Both the position numbers and the translations under genes were made by a program. From Oscillospiraceae bacterium (GTDB taxonomy: Bacteria > Bacillota > Clostridia > Oscillospirales > Ruminococcaceae): a stretch of DNA of 64,000 nt. Under the pieces are notes generated by a model, which was not told the DNA's origin, did not search any database, and was given only the letters and a program-made list of their open reading frames with translations. The stretch lies in NCBI GenBank assembly GCA_017550285.1, contig JAFZPP010000001.1:102254-166253 (forward strand), in the 5' to 3' direction. Positions 39,744 to 49,227 of this stretch are shown one piece after another; within the stretch, counting starts at the first letter, position 1, and each line of letters begins with the position of its first letter.

Positions 39744-40024
39744 AGGTTCGCATCCGCTGCATTATTGATGAGTCCTTCCCGCGTTTTGCGGAAGCCGTCC
39801 TGACAGATTTCGACGGCATGACGCATATCTTCCGCGATAAGCTGCCGGTCTTTACTTCGGAATATGAACCGATGATCCCGGGCGACGGCATCATCCGCTG
39901 TTCGGTAATTCGTGAGACAGCGCAGTATGCAGAGGTCGATACGACACTGCCCGATGATGTGGAATCTATCATGGGAGAAACCAGATTCCGCATCGCGCCC
40001 GCCGATCTCACGGAAAACGCCTGA
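39731..40024 (+). CDS. Hypothetical protein, 97 residues
   Basis: No family recognised. A beta-rich small cytoplasmic protein beginning MYGIKVRIRCIIDESFPRF, with an acidic middle (FTSEYEPMIPGDGIIRC) reminiscent of translation-factor-like or PilZ-like beta folds but without their signature residues. The start is set by GGAGG 7 nt upstream of ATG 39731. It overlaps the end of the upstream gene by 13 nt and precedes acyP by 16 bp, so all three are one operon. Confidence 0.65.
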   Translation: MYGIKVRIRCIIDESFPRFAEAVLTDFDGMTHIFRDKLPVFTSEYEPMIPGDGIIRCSVIRETAQYAEVDTTLPDDVESIMGETRFRIAPADLTENA

Positions 40025-40040
40025 CCGGAAGGAGCAAATC

Positions 40041-40316
40041 ATGGAAAAAGTCAGAAAGCATTTTATTTTTCAGGGATATGTGCAGGGTGTCGGTTTCCGT
40101 TACCGTGCATACCGCGCCGCGGAAAGCCGCGGTATTACGGGCTGGGTGCGCAACTGCTGGGACGGCTCCGTCGAAATGGAGGCGGAGGGCAATCCGCTCG
40201 ATATTGAGGATATGCTCGTCGCACTCGAGAAAAATCAGTGGGCATCCATTGAGTCCATCAGCGAAAAAGAGATTCCGCTGAAAAATTCCAGCTCATTCAG
40301 CATTCGGGATTATTGA
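40041..40316 (+). CDS. acyP: Acylphosphatase
   Basis: 91-residue enzyme hydrolysing carboxyl-phosphate bonds of acyl phosphates. The signature GYVQGVGFRYRAY contains the catalytic Arg, and GWVRNCWDGSVEMEAEG contains the catalytic Asn. Full family length. GGAAGGAG precedes ATG 40041. Last gene of the small operon; the in-frame ATG at 39912 lies inside the upstream gene and is not used. Confidence 0.93.
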   Translation: MEKVRKHFIFQGYVQGVGFRYRAYRAAESRGITGWVRNCWDGSVEMEAEGNPLDIEDMLVALEKNQWASIESISEKEIPLKNSSSFSIRDY

Positions 40317-40386
40317 GAATGACGGAATCAATCCGGAGCGAATGATATGCTCTGTGAAAAAAACGTTCAGCCATAAACAAAGGAAA

Positions 40387-40422
40387 ACAGCCCTGCGGTG
40401 AACAAAGCCGCAGGGCTGTCGA
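40387..40422 (-). terminator. Terminator of the arabinose operon
   Basis: Perfect 12-bp stem ACAGCCCTGCGG / CCGCAGGGCTGT with a 9-nt loop; on the minus strand it is followed by TTTCCTTTG, so it fits the end of the araA transcript. Confidence 0.75.
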
Positions 40423-40462
40423 ATTCATACTGTGTCAGCAGCATGAAGGAGGACCGATATCA

Positions 40463-41902
40463 TTATCTGCCGTAAATCACATCACCGAGCATCAGATCGC
40501 GCTCCAGTGCGGCAGGTGTGGTATCTGCGTTGATGCAGACAAGCTCAATGCCCATGATACGGGCGAAATCACGGATCGTTTCATCCGAAATATCATAGGA
40601 AAGCACGGTATGATGCGCGCCGCCTGCGATAATCCAGCACTCAAGTCCGCGGAGGAAATCCGGCGCAGGCTTCCACATGGTACGTGCGACCGGCAGATTC
40701 GGCATGGACTGGAACGGCTTTTCGCAGACAATATCCTGCACGATCAGCCGCAGTCTGCCGCCGGCGTCGATCATCGACAGCACCTTTGCGGCACCTGCCT
40801 TGCCCTCGAATACGATACGGGCAGGGTCTTCCTTGCCGCCGATGCCGAGCGGATGCACCTCGATGTGCGGACGCTCCGCTGCAATCGTCGGGCAGACCTC
40901 AAGCATATGCGAGCCGAGAATCAGCTCATGCGGATAATCGTAGGTGTAATCCTCCATGAAGGATGTACAGCCGTCCGGATACATCGCCTTGACAATCGCG
41001 GTCAGACCGGCAGTCTTCCAGTCGCCCTCTGCGCCGAAGCCGTAGCCCTTTGCCATGAGGTGCTGTGTTGCCAGACCCGGCAGCTGCTTCATGCCGTAGA
41101 GGTCTTCAAATGTATTCGAGAATGCCTTTGCGCCGACACGAACCAGAATCCGCTCGATTGCGATTTCCTCGCGTGCCTGATAACAAATCGCATCCATATT
41201 GTCGGTTGCGATATCATATGCTGCCTCGTATTCCTTCACGAGTGCGTCGATTTCCGCATCCGTCACCTGATCCATTTCCTTGACCAGATCGCCGACTGCC
41301 CATGTATTCACCTGCCAGCCGAGCTTGATCTGCACTTCGACCTTATCGCCCTCAGTGACAGCAACCTCGCGCATATTGTCACCGAAACGGACAATTTTCA
41401 GATCCTTGCTGAACTGTACGCCGATTGCGGCGCGCTGCCAGTCAGCGATCTTTGCCTGCACCTGCGGATCCTTCCAATAGCCCGCAACGATTGCTCTCGG
41501 CAGCCGCATGCGTGCACCGATGAAGCCGTGCTCACGGTCACCGTGCGCAGATTGGTGCAGATTCATGTAATCCATGTCGATCTCTTCATTCGGAATCGAC
41601 TCATTGAACTGTGTGTGGAAATGCAGCCACGGCTTTTGCAGCATGCCGAGACCGTTAATCCACATCTTCGACGGCGAGAATGTGTGGCAGAATGTAATAA
41701 TGCCTGCACAATCCGCATCATAATTTGCCTCTTTGACCAGCTCACGGATTTCCGCATTCGATTTTGCGGTCATCTTGTAAACAACCGGGAAAGGAACCTT
41801 CAGACCTGCTGCAATTTCCTTCGCATCCGCTTCGACGCGGCGCAGTGTCTCTTCACCGTACATAGCCTGTGAACCGGCAACAAACCAAAATTTCATTTTC
41901 AT
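40463..41902 (-). CDS. araA: L-arabinose isomerase
   Basis: Converts L-arabinose to L-ribulose with a Mn2+ cofactor. The 479-residue product has full family length and shows FCHTFSPSKMWINGL, the metal-site region GFGAEGDWKTAGL (Glu) and SFMEDYTYDY (Glu), HMLEVCP with the first His, and AGGAHHTVLS with the second. Its start codon overlaps the stop of the kinase gene by 4 nt. Last gene of the arabinose operon. A 420-codon frame on the opposite strand is a shadow. Confidence 0.96.
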   Translation of the reverse strand: MKMKFWFVAGSQAMYGEETLRRVEADAKEIAAGLKVPFPVVYKMTAKSNAEIRELVKEANYDADCAGIITFCHTFSPSKMWINGLGMLQKPWLHFHTQFNESIPNEEIDMDYMNLHQSAHGDREHGFIGARMRLPRAIVAGYWKDPQVQAKIADWQRAAIGVQFSKDLKIVRFGDNMREVAVTEGDKVEVQIKLGWQVNTWAVGDLVKEMDQVTDAEIDALVKEYEAAYDIATDNMDAICYQAREEIAIERILVRVGAKAFSNTFEDLYGMKQLPGLATQHLMAKGYGFGAEGDWKTAGLTAIVKAMYPDGCTSFMEDYTYDYPHELILGSHMLEVCPTIAAERPHIEVHPLGIGGKEDPARIVFEGKAGAAKVLSMIDAGGRLRLIVQDIVCEKPFQSMPNLPVARTMWKPAPDFLRGLECWIIAGGAHHTVLSYDISDETIRDFARIMGIELVCINADTTPAALERDLMLGDVIYGR

Positions 41903-43497
41903 TCACCTCTGTTAGATTGTGCAACTGCTGCATGCTCTGCGGCAAGTCCCTCGCTGTATTTTTTCATATAGACGTTCAGACCTTCGCTGTCTGCCTGCTT
42001 CGGGGAAACGGTCTGCTGCTGCTGATCCGCAAAGACACGGTTCTGCAAATAAGCACGCAGCGATTCGCTCCGATCAGATCTGTTCAGGTACGCGGCAAGC
42101 AGAGCAATACCCCATGCTCCGCCTTCTCCTGCCGACTGCATCAACGTGACATCTGTACCGAGTACGGCGGCAAGCGTCGGCTGCGTGATGAGCGGCGTTT
42201 TGAAAAGACCGCCGTGTGCATAGATCCGGTCAAGCCCGACCGATTCCTCTGCAAGAATGTCCATTCCGATCTTCAGCGTCGCCATGCAGGAATACACAAG
42301 ACTCCGCATCAGATTTTGAACCGTAAACTGTGATTCCGGATCCCGCATCAGCATCGGCTTGCCAGCCTGCAAATGCGTAATCTCCTCACCGGAATAATAG
42401 TTGTAGCTGATGATGCCGCTGCAATCCGGATCGCCCTCTGCGGCAAGACCGTAAAGCAGATCATAAAGCTGCGGCTTTGTCAGCTCCGCACCGGCAGCTT
42501 TCAGCAAGCCGCCGAACATTTTGACCCATGCATCGAGATCACTCGAGCAGTTATTGCAGTGCACCATTGCGACCGGCGCGCCTTCCGGCGTTGTCACAAT
42601 GTCAATCTCACGGTGCAGTGCTTTCAGATTCCGCTCCAATACCGCCATTGCAAATATAGAGGTACCGGCAGAAACATTGCCCGTACGCGGCGTGATGCTG
42701 TTTGTCGCTGCCATACCGGTCTGCGCATCGCCCTCCGGCGCACAGAACGGCACACCGGCTGTAAATGTTCCGGTCGGATCAAGCAGCTTTGCGCCTGCTT
42801 CCGTCAGCGTACCGGCGTTCTCACCGGCAGGAACGATCTCCGGCAGCAGTTCAAGGAGCTTTGCATTCAGTGCCGAATCCTGCGTCAGTGCATCAAACTT
42901 TGCACACATGCCTGCGTCATAGGATTTCGTATCCGGATCAATCGGAAACATACCCGAAGCATCACCGATGCCGAGCACCTTTTTACCGGTCAGAAGCCAG
43001 TGTACGAAGCCTGCAAGTGTCGTGAAATGCCGGATGCTGCCGACATGCGCCTCTTTGTTCAGAATTGCCTGATACAGATGCGCAATGCTCCAGCGCTGCG
43101 GAATATTGAACGAAAATGCATCCGTCAGCTGTTCTGCGGCATCCTTTGTAATCGTATTGCGCCATGTACGGAACGGAACCAGCAGGTTCATATCCGCATC
43201 AAACGCAAGATAACCGTGCATCATCGCAGAAATACCGATGCTGCCTGCGGTTGTCAGTTTCACGCCGTACTGCTGCTCTGTATTGCGCATCAGATCAGCG
43301 AAGCAGGACTGCAAGCCGCTGCGGATCTCCGCTTCGGAATATGTCCAGATTCCGTTTTCGAGCTGATTGCTCCAATCATGAACACCGGATGCAATCGGGG
43401 CAAAATCCGAACCGATCAGAACCGCCTTGATCCGCGTAGAACCGAATTCAATGCCGATTGCTGTCTGTCCGCTGACAATCTGCTCCCTGACTTGCAT
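41899..43497 (-). CDS. FGGY-family sugar kinase, probable L-ribulokinase
   Basis: About 532 residues. The ASKHA-fold phosphate-1 loop is IGIEFGSTRIKAVLI near the N-terminus; MMHGYLAF, APEGDAQTGMAATN, GNVSAGTSIFAM and AHGGLFKTP follow in family order. Its position between the sugar importer and araA makes L-ribulose the most likely substrate, although it is not the classic AraB type and lacks close likeness to E. coli AraB. ATG 43497 has GAGGTG 5 nt upstream. No L-ribulose-5-phosphate 4-epimerase (araD) is present in the window, so the pathway must be completed elsewhere. Confidence 0.82.
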   Translation of the reverse strand: MQVREQIVSGQTAIGIEFGSTRIKAVLIGSDFAPIASGVHDWSNQLENGIWTYSEAEIRSGLQSCFADLMRNTEQQYGVKLTTAGSIGISAMMHGYLAFDADMNLLVPFRTWRNTITKDAAEQLTDAFSFNIPQRWSIAHLYQAILNKEAHVGSIRHFTTLAGFVHWLLTGKKVLGIGDASGMFPIDPDTKSYDAGMCAKFDALTQDSALNAKLLELLPEIVPAGENAGTLTEAGAKLLDPTGTFTAGVPFCAPEGDAQTGMAATNSITPRTGNVSAGTSIFAMAVLERNLKALHREIDIVTTPEGAPVAMVHCNNCSSDLDAWVKMFGGLLKAAGAELTKPQLYDLLYGLAAEGDPDCSGIISYNYYSGEEITHLQAGKPMLMRDPESQFTVQNLMRSLVYSCMATLKIGMDILAEESVGLDRIYAHGGLFKTPLITQPTLAAVLGTDVTLMQSAGEGGAWGIALLAAYLNRSDRSESLRAYLQNRVFADQQQQTVSPKQADSEGLNVYMKKYSEGLAAEHAAVAQSNRGE

Positions 43498-43538
43498 GGA
43501 ATCACCTCGTTTCAAATCATTTCTCAGATCTCATTCTT

Positions 43539-44600
43539 TCAGCGCTGCGCGCTGGCATTTGCTTTCTTTCTGCGTGCAATGATGATACTCTGAACAACAA
43601 GGAACAGGCAGAGCATTGCAGCAATCGTAATACCGGTCCACCATGCCTGATCAAGACCGACCGAGGAAACAATCGTCTGAATCAGCGCAAGGGACATCAC
43701 GCCGAACAGCGTGCCGATGATATTGCCGACACCGCCGGTCAGCATCGTTCCGCCGATGATTGAGGATGCAATGGCGTTCATTTCTGCGCCCATTGCATGG
43801 GATGCGGAGCCGGAACCGACATGCATGAAGTAGACAAATCCGCCGATACCTGCGAGAATGCCGCAGAGCAGATGCGAAAGGAAGGTTACGCGCTTGACAT
43901 TGATACCGAGCATCAGTGCGCTCTGACGGTTGCCGCCGACTGCGTAGAAGCTGCGTCCGGTCTTGCCCCACTTGAGGAAGATGTACAGTGCAGCGACGAT
44001 CAGCAGTGCGACTATGACACCGATCTCCACATACGCATCGACATAAACACCGTGCTTGTTGACAGAGCCGAGGAACGGTACGATGATACGTGCATCCTTC
44101 AGCTTGACAAACGCCTCATTCTGAACGTTGAACGGGTTGGTATGTACGATTGTCGTCATACCGCGCGCAAAGAACATTCCGGCGAGGGTCACGATAAACG
44201 GCTGGATTTCCAGATAGGCAACCAGATAGCCCTGCACGAGTCCGAATGCCAGACCGATTGCAAGGGAAATCAGGATTGCGCCGATGATATTTCCGCCGTG
44301 ATAATCGAGATACACCGCACAGCTCATACTGACAAGCGCTGCGACACCGCCGACGGAAATATCAATGCCGCCTGTGATCATGACGAGCGTCATGCCGCAG
44401 GACATAATAATCAGTGCTGCATTCGCGTTCATGATATTGAACAGCGTCTGTGGCTTCAGAAAGCCCTTTTGCAGAAAGATAATCGCGCCCAGATACATTA
44501 CAATGAACACGATAATCGTAATGGACATCAGCAGATTGGTGTCCGTCATTTTACGCAGTCTGCCGCCCAGACCGCCGCGATTTGAACCAGAATTTGACAT
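43539..44600 (-). CDS. Sugar ABC transporter permease, YjfF-like
   Basis: About 353 residues, an integral membrane protein of the BPD_transp_2 (ribose/galactofuranose) family. About eight to ten membrane segments; family motifs GGIDISVGGVAALVSM and GGTMLTGGVGNIIGTLFG are visible. ATG 44600 has GGAGG 8 nt upstream; the frame continues to 44675 into the preceding permease gene. It forms a heteromeric channel with the next permease and the ATPase. The substrate is probably arabinose, perhaps as furanose. Confidence 0.88.
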   Translation of the reverse strand: MSNSGSNRGGLGGRLRKMTDTNLLMSITIIVFIVMYLGAIIFLQKGFLKPQTLFNIMNANAALIIMSCGMTLVMITGGIDISVGGVAALVSMSCAVYLDYHGGNIIGAILISLAIGLAFGLVQGYLVAYLEIQPFIVTLAGMFFARGMTTIVHTNPFNVQNEAFVKLKDARIIVPFLGSVNKHGVYVDAYVEIGVIVALLIVAALYIFLKWGKTGRSFYAVGGNRQSALMLGINVKRVTFLSHLLCGILAGIGGFVYFMHVGSGSASHAMGAEMNAIASSIIGGTMLTGGVGNIIGTLFGVMSLALIQTIVSSVGLDQAWWTGITIAAMLCLFLVVQSIIIARRKKANASAQR

Positions 44601-44619
44601 GAACCATACCTCCTTCTGA

Positions 44620-45696
44620 TCAAGCCGCCGCGCTGCCTGCACGCAGTCTGCGGAACAGAGAAGAAATCTTCTCACGGAAGACCGGCGCGCTCATCACGAC
44701 CAGCAGGATAACAACCACAGCCTTGTATGCAGAAAGTGCATCCGACTGAACATCGAACTTATAGAGCGTCGTGGTCAGGAACTGAATGACGTATGCACCG
44801 AGAATGGACGCACCCATATTAAACTTGCCGCCGCTCAGCGCATTGCCGCCGAGTGCAACTGCCAGAATCGCATCCATTTCGATATCCTTTGCGATAACGG
44901 AATAGTTGATCGTAGACAGACGGCTGACCTTGATCAGACCGCAGACTGCAACGCAGACGCCGAGCAGAATGTAAACCGCAAACTTGATCAGCTCCGGATT
45001 CAGACCGTTCAGACGGGAGGTCTTCTCGTTGATGCCGACTGCCTGAACATACAAGCCGAGGTTTGTAAATTTCAGAACAGCCCATGTCACCGCAAAGCAG
45101 AGCAGTGCGATAAAGAACGGCGTCGGAATCGGAATGCCCGGCAGATAGCCGCCGTAATAGGTAAAGGATTTCTCGCTGATGATCGGCAGCTCGTTATTGT
45201 TGACCCATGCAGCAATGGAACGTCCTGCCGTAAAGAGAATCAGTGTCGCAACCATAGGCTGAATGCGGAAGAATGCAACCAGCGCACCGTTGAATGCACC
45301 GGCAATCATCGCGCAGAGGCAGCAGATAATAAATGCAACAAAGACCGGAGTCTGGAGCGTCTCGGGACGGGATTCCGTACCGCAGAGCACGCGCAGCAGA
45401 ACCGAGCCTGCTATCGCAATGCCGGCGCCGACGGAAATATCCTGTCCGCCGGATGCGGCTGTGACCAGCGTCATGCCGATTGCAAGAATCGCCAGCTCAG
45501 AGCCGTAGTCAATAATTGTAATCAGATAGCCGGAAAGAACCGGATTGCCGTCACTGTTTGTACCGAGCGTAATTTTGAAGAAAGAAGGATCCACGATCAG
45601 GTTGAATACCGTCAGAAGCAGAAGCGCCGCAATCGGGATCAACAGCTGATTGTGCAGCAATCCGGAAAGGAATGAAGGTTTCTTGTTCGCTATCAT
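44620..45696 (-). CDS. Sugar ABC transporter permease, YtfT-like
   Basis: 358-residue membrane protein of the same permease family, with GGQDISVGAGIAIAGSVLL, the central region FNGALVAFFRIQPMVATLIL, and GGNALSGGKFNMGASILGAY near the end. Overlaps the ATPase gene by 4 nt (ATGA), so translation is coupled. With the YjfF-like permease it would form the membrane channel. Confidence 0.88.
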   Translation of the reverse strand: MIANKKPSFLSGLLHNQLLIPIAALLLLTVFNLIVDPSFFKITLGTNSDGNPVLSGYLITIIDYGSELAILAIGMTLVTAASGGQDISVGAGIAIAGSVLLRVLCGTESRPETLQTPVFVAFIICCLCAMIAGAFNGALVAFFRIQPMVATLILFTAGRSIAAWVNNNELPIISEKSFTYYGGYLPGIPIPTPFFIALLCFAVTWAVLKFTNLGLYVQAVGINEKTSRLNGLNPELIKFAVYILLGVCVAVCGLIKVSRLSTINYSVIAKDIEMDAILAVALGGNALSGGKFNMGASILGAYVIQFLTTTLYKFDVQSDALSAYKAVVVILLVVMSAPVFREKISSLFRRLRAGSAAA

Positions 45697-47213
45697 TCTC
45701 TCGCACCTCCTGCAATCGTATTCATAACAGTTGTCTGGTTGAGATCATCACCGGTCAGCTCACCGACCAGCTTGCGGTCACGCATGACGAGAAGTCTTGA
45801 ACATGTACGCAGCATCTCGTCCGTTTCCGAAGAGATGAACGTCACACTCATGCCCTCGGATGCGAGCTTGAGCACCAGCTTCTGAATATCGACCTTCGTG
45901 CCGACGTCAATACCGCGCGTCGGCTCATCCAGAATCAGATAGGTCGGCTCCGTCAGCAGCCAGCGTCCGAGAATAACCTTCTGCTGATTTCCGCCGGACA
46001 GCGACTTGATCGGTGTATCAACCGACGCAGTCTTGATATCGAGCATGTCGATATATTTCTTTGCAAATTTCGTCGCCTTCGCCTTCGAGAACGGCTTGAA
46101 GAAGCCTGTCTTGACCTGTAATGCCAGAATGATATTATCCTTGACGGAAAGATCACCGATGATGCCGTCGCGCTTGCGGTCCTCCGGCAGATAGGCAATA
46201 CCCTGCTTCATCGCTTCGAGCGGCTTTGTGATCTTAACCGGAATGCCGTTGACCTTCACACTGCCGCTTGTAACCTTATCCGCACCGAAAATCGCACGGA
46301 CAGATTCGCTTCTGCCCGAACCGAGCAGTCCTGTAAAGCCGTTGACCTCACCCTTTCGGATATAGAAATTGAACGGCTGAATGCCCTCCGTCGAGCAGAG
46401 ATTTGTTGCCTCATAGACCGGAGCAGACGGTCTGCCCTGATAGCTTTCCGCATCATTCTTGATATCTGCCATGTCATCGAGCTCTTTGCCGAGCATCTTT
46501 GAGACAAGCTGTACGCGCGGCAGCTCCTCGCAGGTGTATTCACCGACGAGCTTACTGTCACGCAGAATCGTGATCTTATCGCAGACCTCGTAAACCTGAT
46601 CGAGGAAGTGCGTAACAAAGATGATGCCGACGCCGCGGTCCCGAAGCTGACGCATCAAACCGAACAGCTTTTCGACCTCGGATTCATCGAGCGAAGAGGT
46701 CGGCTCATCAAGAATCAGAACGCTGCACTCCATATCTACTGCACGCGCAATCGCAACCATTTGCTGTACGGCAATCGAGCAGCTTGCGAGCTGCTGTGTC
46801 GCCTTGACATTGATTCCGAGCGAATTCAGAAGCATCTGTGCATCCGCGTTCATTTTTTTCCAGCTGATAAATTTACCTTCCGCTCTGCCGATAAAAATAT
46901 TCTCGGCGACGGAAAGATTCGGACAGAGGGAGATTTCCTGATACACCGTGCTGATTCCGGCACGCTGTGCCTCCTGCGGCGAATGAAACACCACTTTTTC
47001 TTCCCTGTTGTCTTTTTTAATATAAATATCTCCGGCATCCTTGGAATATACGCCGGTCAAAACCTTAATCAGTGTAGACTTGCCTGCACCGTTTTCCCCC
47101 ATGAGTGCATGGATTTCCCCTTTACGGAGCGTAAAATCCACATTTTGCAGCGCTTTCACACCGGGAAAAGACTTAAAAATTCCGCGCAGTTCGAGAACGG
47201 AATCCTTTTGCAT
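45693..47213 (-). CDS. Sugar ABC transporter ATP-binding protein, YtfR/AraG-like
   Basis: 506 residues with two ATPase cassettes. First: Walker A GENGAGKSTLIKVL, Walker B CSVLILDEPTSSLDESE. Second: degenerate Walker A region GLLGSGRSESVRAIFGADK, then LSGGNQQKVILGRWL signature and LILDEPTRGIDVGTK. This tandem form is typical of the CUT2 family (RbsA, XylG, AraG). GGAGGG precedes the ATG. It energises import of the sugar captured by the binding protein gene upstream. Confidence 0.93.
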   Translation of the reverse strand: MQKDSVLELRGIFKSFPGVKALQNVDFTLRKGEIHALMGENGAGKSTLIKVLTGVYSKDAGDIYIKKDNREEKVVFHSPQEAQRAGISTVYQEISLCPNLSVAENIFIGRAEGKFISWKKMNADAQMLLNSLGINVKATQQLASCSIAVQQMVAIARAVDMECSVLILDEPTSSLDESEVEKLFGLMRQLRDRGVGIIFVTHFLDQVYEVCDKITILRDSKLVGEYTCEELPRVQLVSKMLGKELDDMADIKNDAESYQGRPSAPVYEATNLCSTEGIQPFNFYIRKGEVNGFTGLLGSGRSESVRAIFGADKVTSGSVKVNGIPVKITKPLEAMKQGIAYLPEDRKRDGIIGDLSVKDNIILALQVKTGFFKPFSKAKATKFAKKYIDMLDIKTASVDTPIKSLSGGNQQKVILGRWLLTEPTYLILDEPTRGIDVGTKVDIQKLVLKLASEGMSVTFISSETDEMLRTCSRLLVMRDRKLVGELTGDDLNQTTVMNTIAGGARE

Positions 47214-47324
47214 AACGATCCCTCCATGAAGCTGATATAATTATAGCGGGACGACATACAGAAATAAACTATATGCCGCCCCGCTAAGGTTTTCTATACA
47301 AATCCCCCTACGGCAGCGCTGGCA

Positions 47325-48344
47325 TTAGATGCCGTACTTGTCAACATCCTCCTGCGTGATCGTCGCAGCATCAAAGCCCTTCTCGTCCATAATAATGGTC
47401 TTCTCGGAGAGCTTCTCGCCTGCTTCGAGCTTCTTGATGATATCGGTAATGTACGAAGACTGGAACGGGTTGCACTGACCGTCATAGTTCCAGTTGCCTG
47501 CCTTCAGCTCTTCCAGAGCCCACTTGTTGCAGTCAAAGCCCATAACGATAACGTCCTTGCCGACGCCGTGAGCAATGTTTGCCTTATCGAGCGCAGCGAC
47601 AGCGCCCTTTGCCATATCGTCATTCTCTGCATAAATGACGTTGAACTCCTTGCCGGCATCAATCGCAGACTGAACAATCTGCTGTGCCTTTTCAGCGTTC
47701 CACTCAGCAGTCTGCTCGGTGACGATCTCCCACTTGCTGGAATCAGCCTCAGCAGCCTCAGTCAGCGCAGCAGAACGACCCTTCTGTGCAGCAGAGCCCA
47801 TAACGCCCTGGAGGTGGATCACCTGATACTTGTCAAGATTCTGGCTCTTGAGCCAGTCAACAGCGGTCTTGCCTTCCTTCGCCATATCGGAAACGATCGA
47901 AGCCTCATAGAGGTCCTCGGATGCGTCAATGGTACGGTCGAACAGAATAACCTTTACGCCTGCTGCCTTTGCATCCTGAAGCACGCCGTCCCAACCGGCG
48001 GTATCCGCTGCGGAGAGGAGCAGATAGTCAACCTCATCCTGAATGTACTTCTGAGCATAAGAAATCTGCTCATCGTTCTTCAGAGAATAGGAGAACTGTG
48101 CATCATAGCCGTTTGCCTCGGTGAAGGTAGCCTTCAGATCGTTGACGTTTGCGGTACGGTAGCCGGATTCGTTCGGATCATTGTTGATGATGCCGACGCG
48201 GATCAGATCGGACTTGCCGTTGGATGCAGGCTTCGAGTCACCCGTGCTGCCGGTGCTTGTGCTGCCTGTGTCGCCGCAAGCTGCGAGCATGCTTGTGCAC
48301 ATTGCCGCAGTGAGGATAATCCCCAGCATTTTCTTCAGTTTCAT
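47325..48344 (-). CDS. Sugar ABC transporter substrate-binding lipoprotein, YtfQ-like
   Basis: 339 residues. A lipoprotein signal ends in the lipobox LAAC (Cys22), then a Gly/Ser/Thr-rich linker and a periplasmic-binding-protein fold of the CUT2 type: VGIINNDPNESGYRTANV, DYLLLSAADTAGWDGVL, VILFDRTIDASEDL, YAENDDMAKGAVAAL. First structural gene of the transport operon, behind a promoter with AraR-like and palindromic sites. L-arabinose or an arabinoside is the expected ligand from context. Confidence 0.9.
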   Translation of the reverse strand: MKLKKMLGIILTAAMCTSMLAACGDTGSTSTGSTGDSKPASNGKSDLIRVGIINNDPNESGYRTANVNDLKATFTEANGYDAQFSYSLKNDEQISYAQKYIQDEVDYLLLSAADTAGWDGVLQDAKAAGVKVILFDRTIDASEDLYEASIVSDMAKEGKTAVDWLKSQNLDKYQVIHLQGVMGSAAQKGRSAALTEAAEADSSKWEIVTEQTAEWNAEKAQQIVQSAIDAGKEFNVIYAENDDMAKGAVAALDKANIAHGVGKDVIVMGFDCNKWALEELKAGNWNYDGQCNPFQSSYITDIIKKLEAGEKLSEKTIIMDEKGFDAATITQEDVDKYGI

Positions 48345-48370
48345 AACAATTCACTCCTTTTTTCCATGTC

Positions 48371-48403
48371 GTTAACGGTTCGTTAACTTGTACTTACATT
48401 ATA
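48371..48403 (-). promoter_or_regulatory. Regulatory region of the arabinose transport operon
   Basis: On the minus strand a TATAAT (48398-48403) without a good -35 is followed by two operator-like sites: TAACTTGTAC (plus strand 48384-48393, similar to the AraR consensus ATTTGTACGTACAAAT) and an exact inverted repeat GTTAACG-GTT-CGTTAAC (48371-48387). Upstream of the -10 box, ATTTGTGCGTAC is a further AraR-like half site. The weak -35 suggests need for an activator, possibly the AraC-type protein encoded upstream. Confidence 0.5.
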
Positions 48404-48482
48404 TTCCAAAAGTACGCACAAATATACCAACTTTTTTATCCGAAATGTTTGTTTTTTTACGAACTTGCAAATTTCAGACAAC

Positions 48483-49190
48483 TTATTCCGTTCTGTATAA
48501 TTCATTCGTACTGTTCTGGAACTGCCTCGGGGTCATACCGGTCTGCTTTTTGAAAATCTGACTGAAATACCGGTAATCGCGGAATCCGACCTCATATGCG
48601 ATCTCCGAAATCAGTTTTTTCGTGCAGCAGAGCAGCTCTTTTGCACGGGTAATCCGGAGCGTTGTCACATAATCGGTAAAATTCTGTCCGCTTTCTTTTT
48701 TGAACAAAGCACTGAGATAAGTCGGCGTCAGCCCGACATTCTCGGCAACCTTATTCAGTGAAATGTCTTCATCCGTGTAGTTGCTGTCAATATATTCCTT
48801 CGCCTTGCGAATGATGCCGTTTCCGTTTTCCGACACAGACGCAATCCGCCAGCGGATGCACTGCGCAACCATTTCCTGCAAATAGGATGCAGTTGTTTCA
48901 ACGGTCTGCATTTTTGCAGAGATATCATCAATCGAGCCGAAAGAGTGTGTGAATTCTTCATTTGATACGCCGAATCCGCGTGCGACATTCTGCGCGGCAA
49001 GATATACATCCATACCGATATACAGCCGCAGCATCAGTGATTCCATGCTAAAGAACTTGACTTTGTCGAGATACGATTCAAATGTATCCGCACAGGATTC
49101 AAGGTCTCCGAACTGCATCAGCGCCGTGAGCTGCCTGTGATCAAGCATCTGCACATCGGATGCGGTTCCCTGTTTCATATTATTCTGCAT
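48483..49190 (-). CDS. AraC-family transcriptional regulator without receiver domain
   Basis: 235 residues. The C-terminal 100 residues form a typical AraC/XylS DNA-binding domain: IDSNYTDEDISLNKVAENVG, LTPTYLSALFKKESGQNFTDY, and the second helix-turn-helix LISEIAYEVGFRDYRYFSQI followed by FKKQTGMTPRQF. The N-terminal 125 residues resemble the helical linker of YesN-type response regulators, but the receiver domain is absent. It may bind a ligand through this linker or act constitutively. It lies between the AraR-like gene and the transport operon, same strand, 38 bp from its upstream neighbour. Confidence 0.85.
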   Translation of the reverse strand: MQNNMKQGTASDVQMLDHRQLTALMQFGDLESCADTFESYLDKVKFFSMESLMLRLYIGMDVYLAAQNVARGFGVSNEEFTHSFGSIDDISAKMQTVETTASYLQEMVAQCIRWRIASVSENGNGIIRKAKEYIDSNYTDEDISLNKVAENVGLTPTYLSALFKKESGQNFTDYVTTLRITRAKELLCCTKKLISEIAYEVGFRDYRYFSQIFKKQTGMTPRQFQNSTNELYRTE

Positions 49191-49227
49191 TCTGACTGCT
49201 CACCACCTTACTGAAGCGCAGGTCCGG

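Noticed and set aside
40610..41872. 420-codon open frame opposite araA
   Set aside because: Pure shadow of araA; low-complexity Cys/His/Arg-rich composition typical of antisense frames in this genome.
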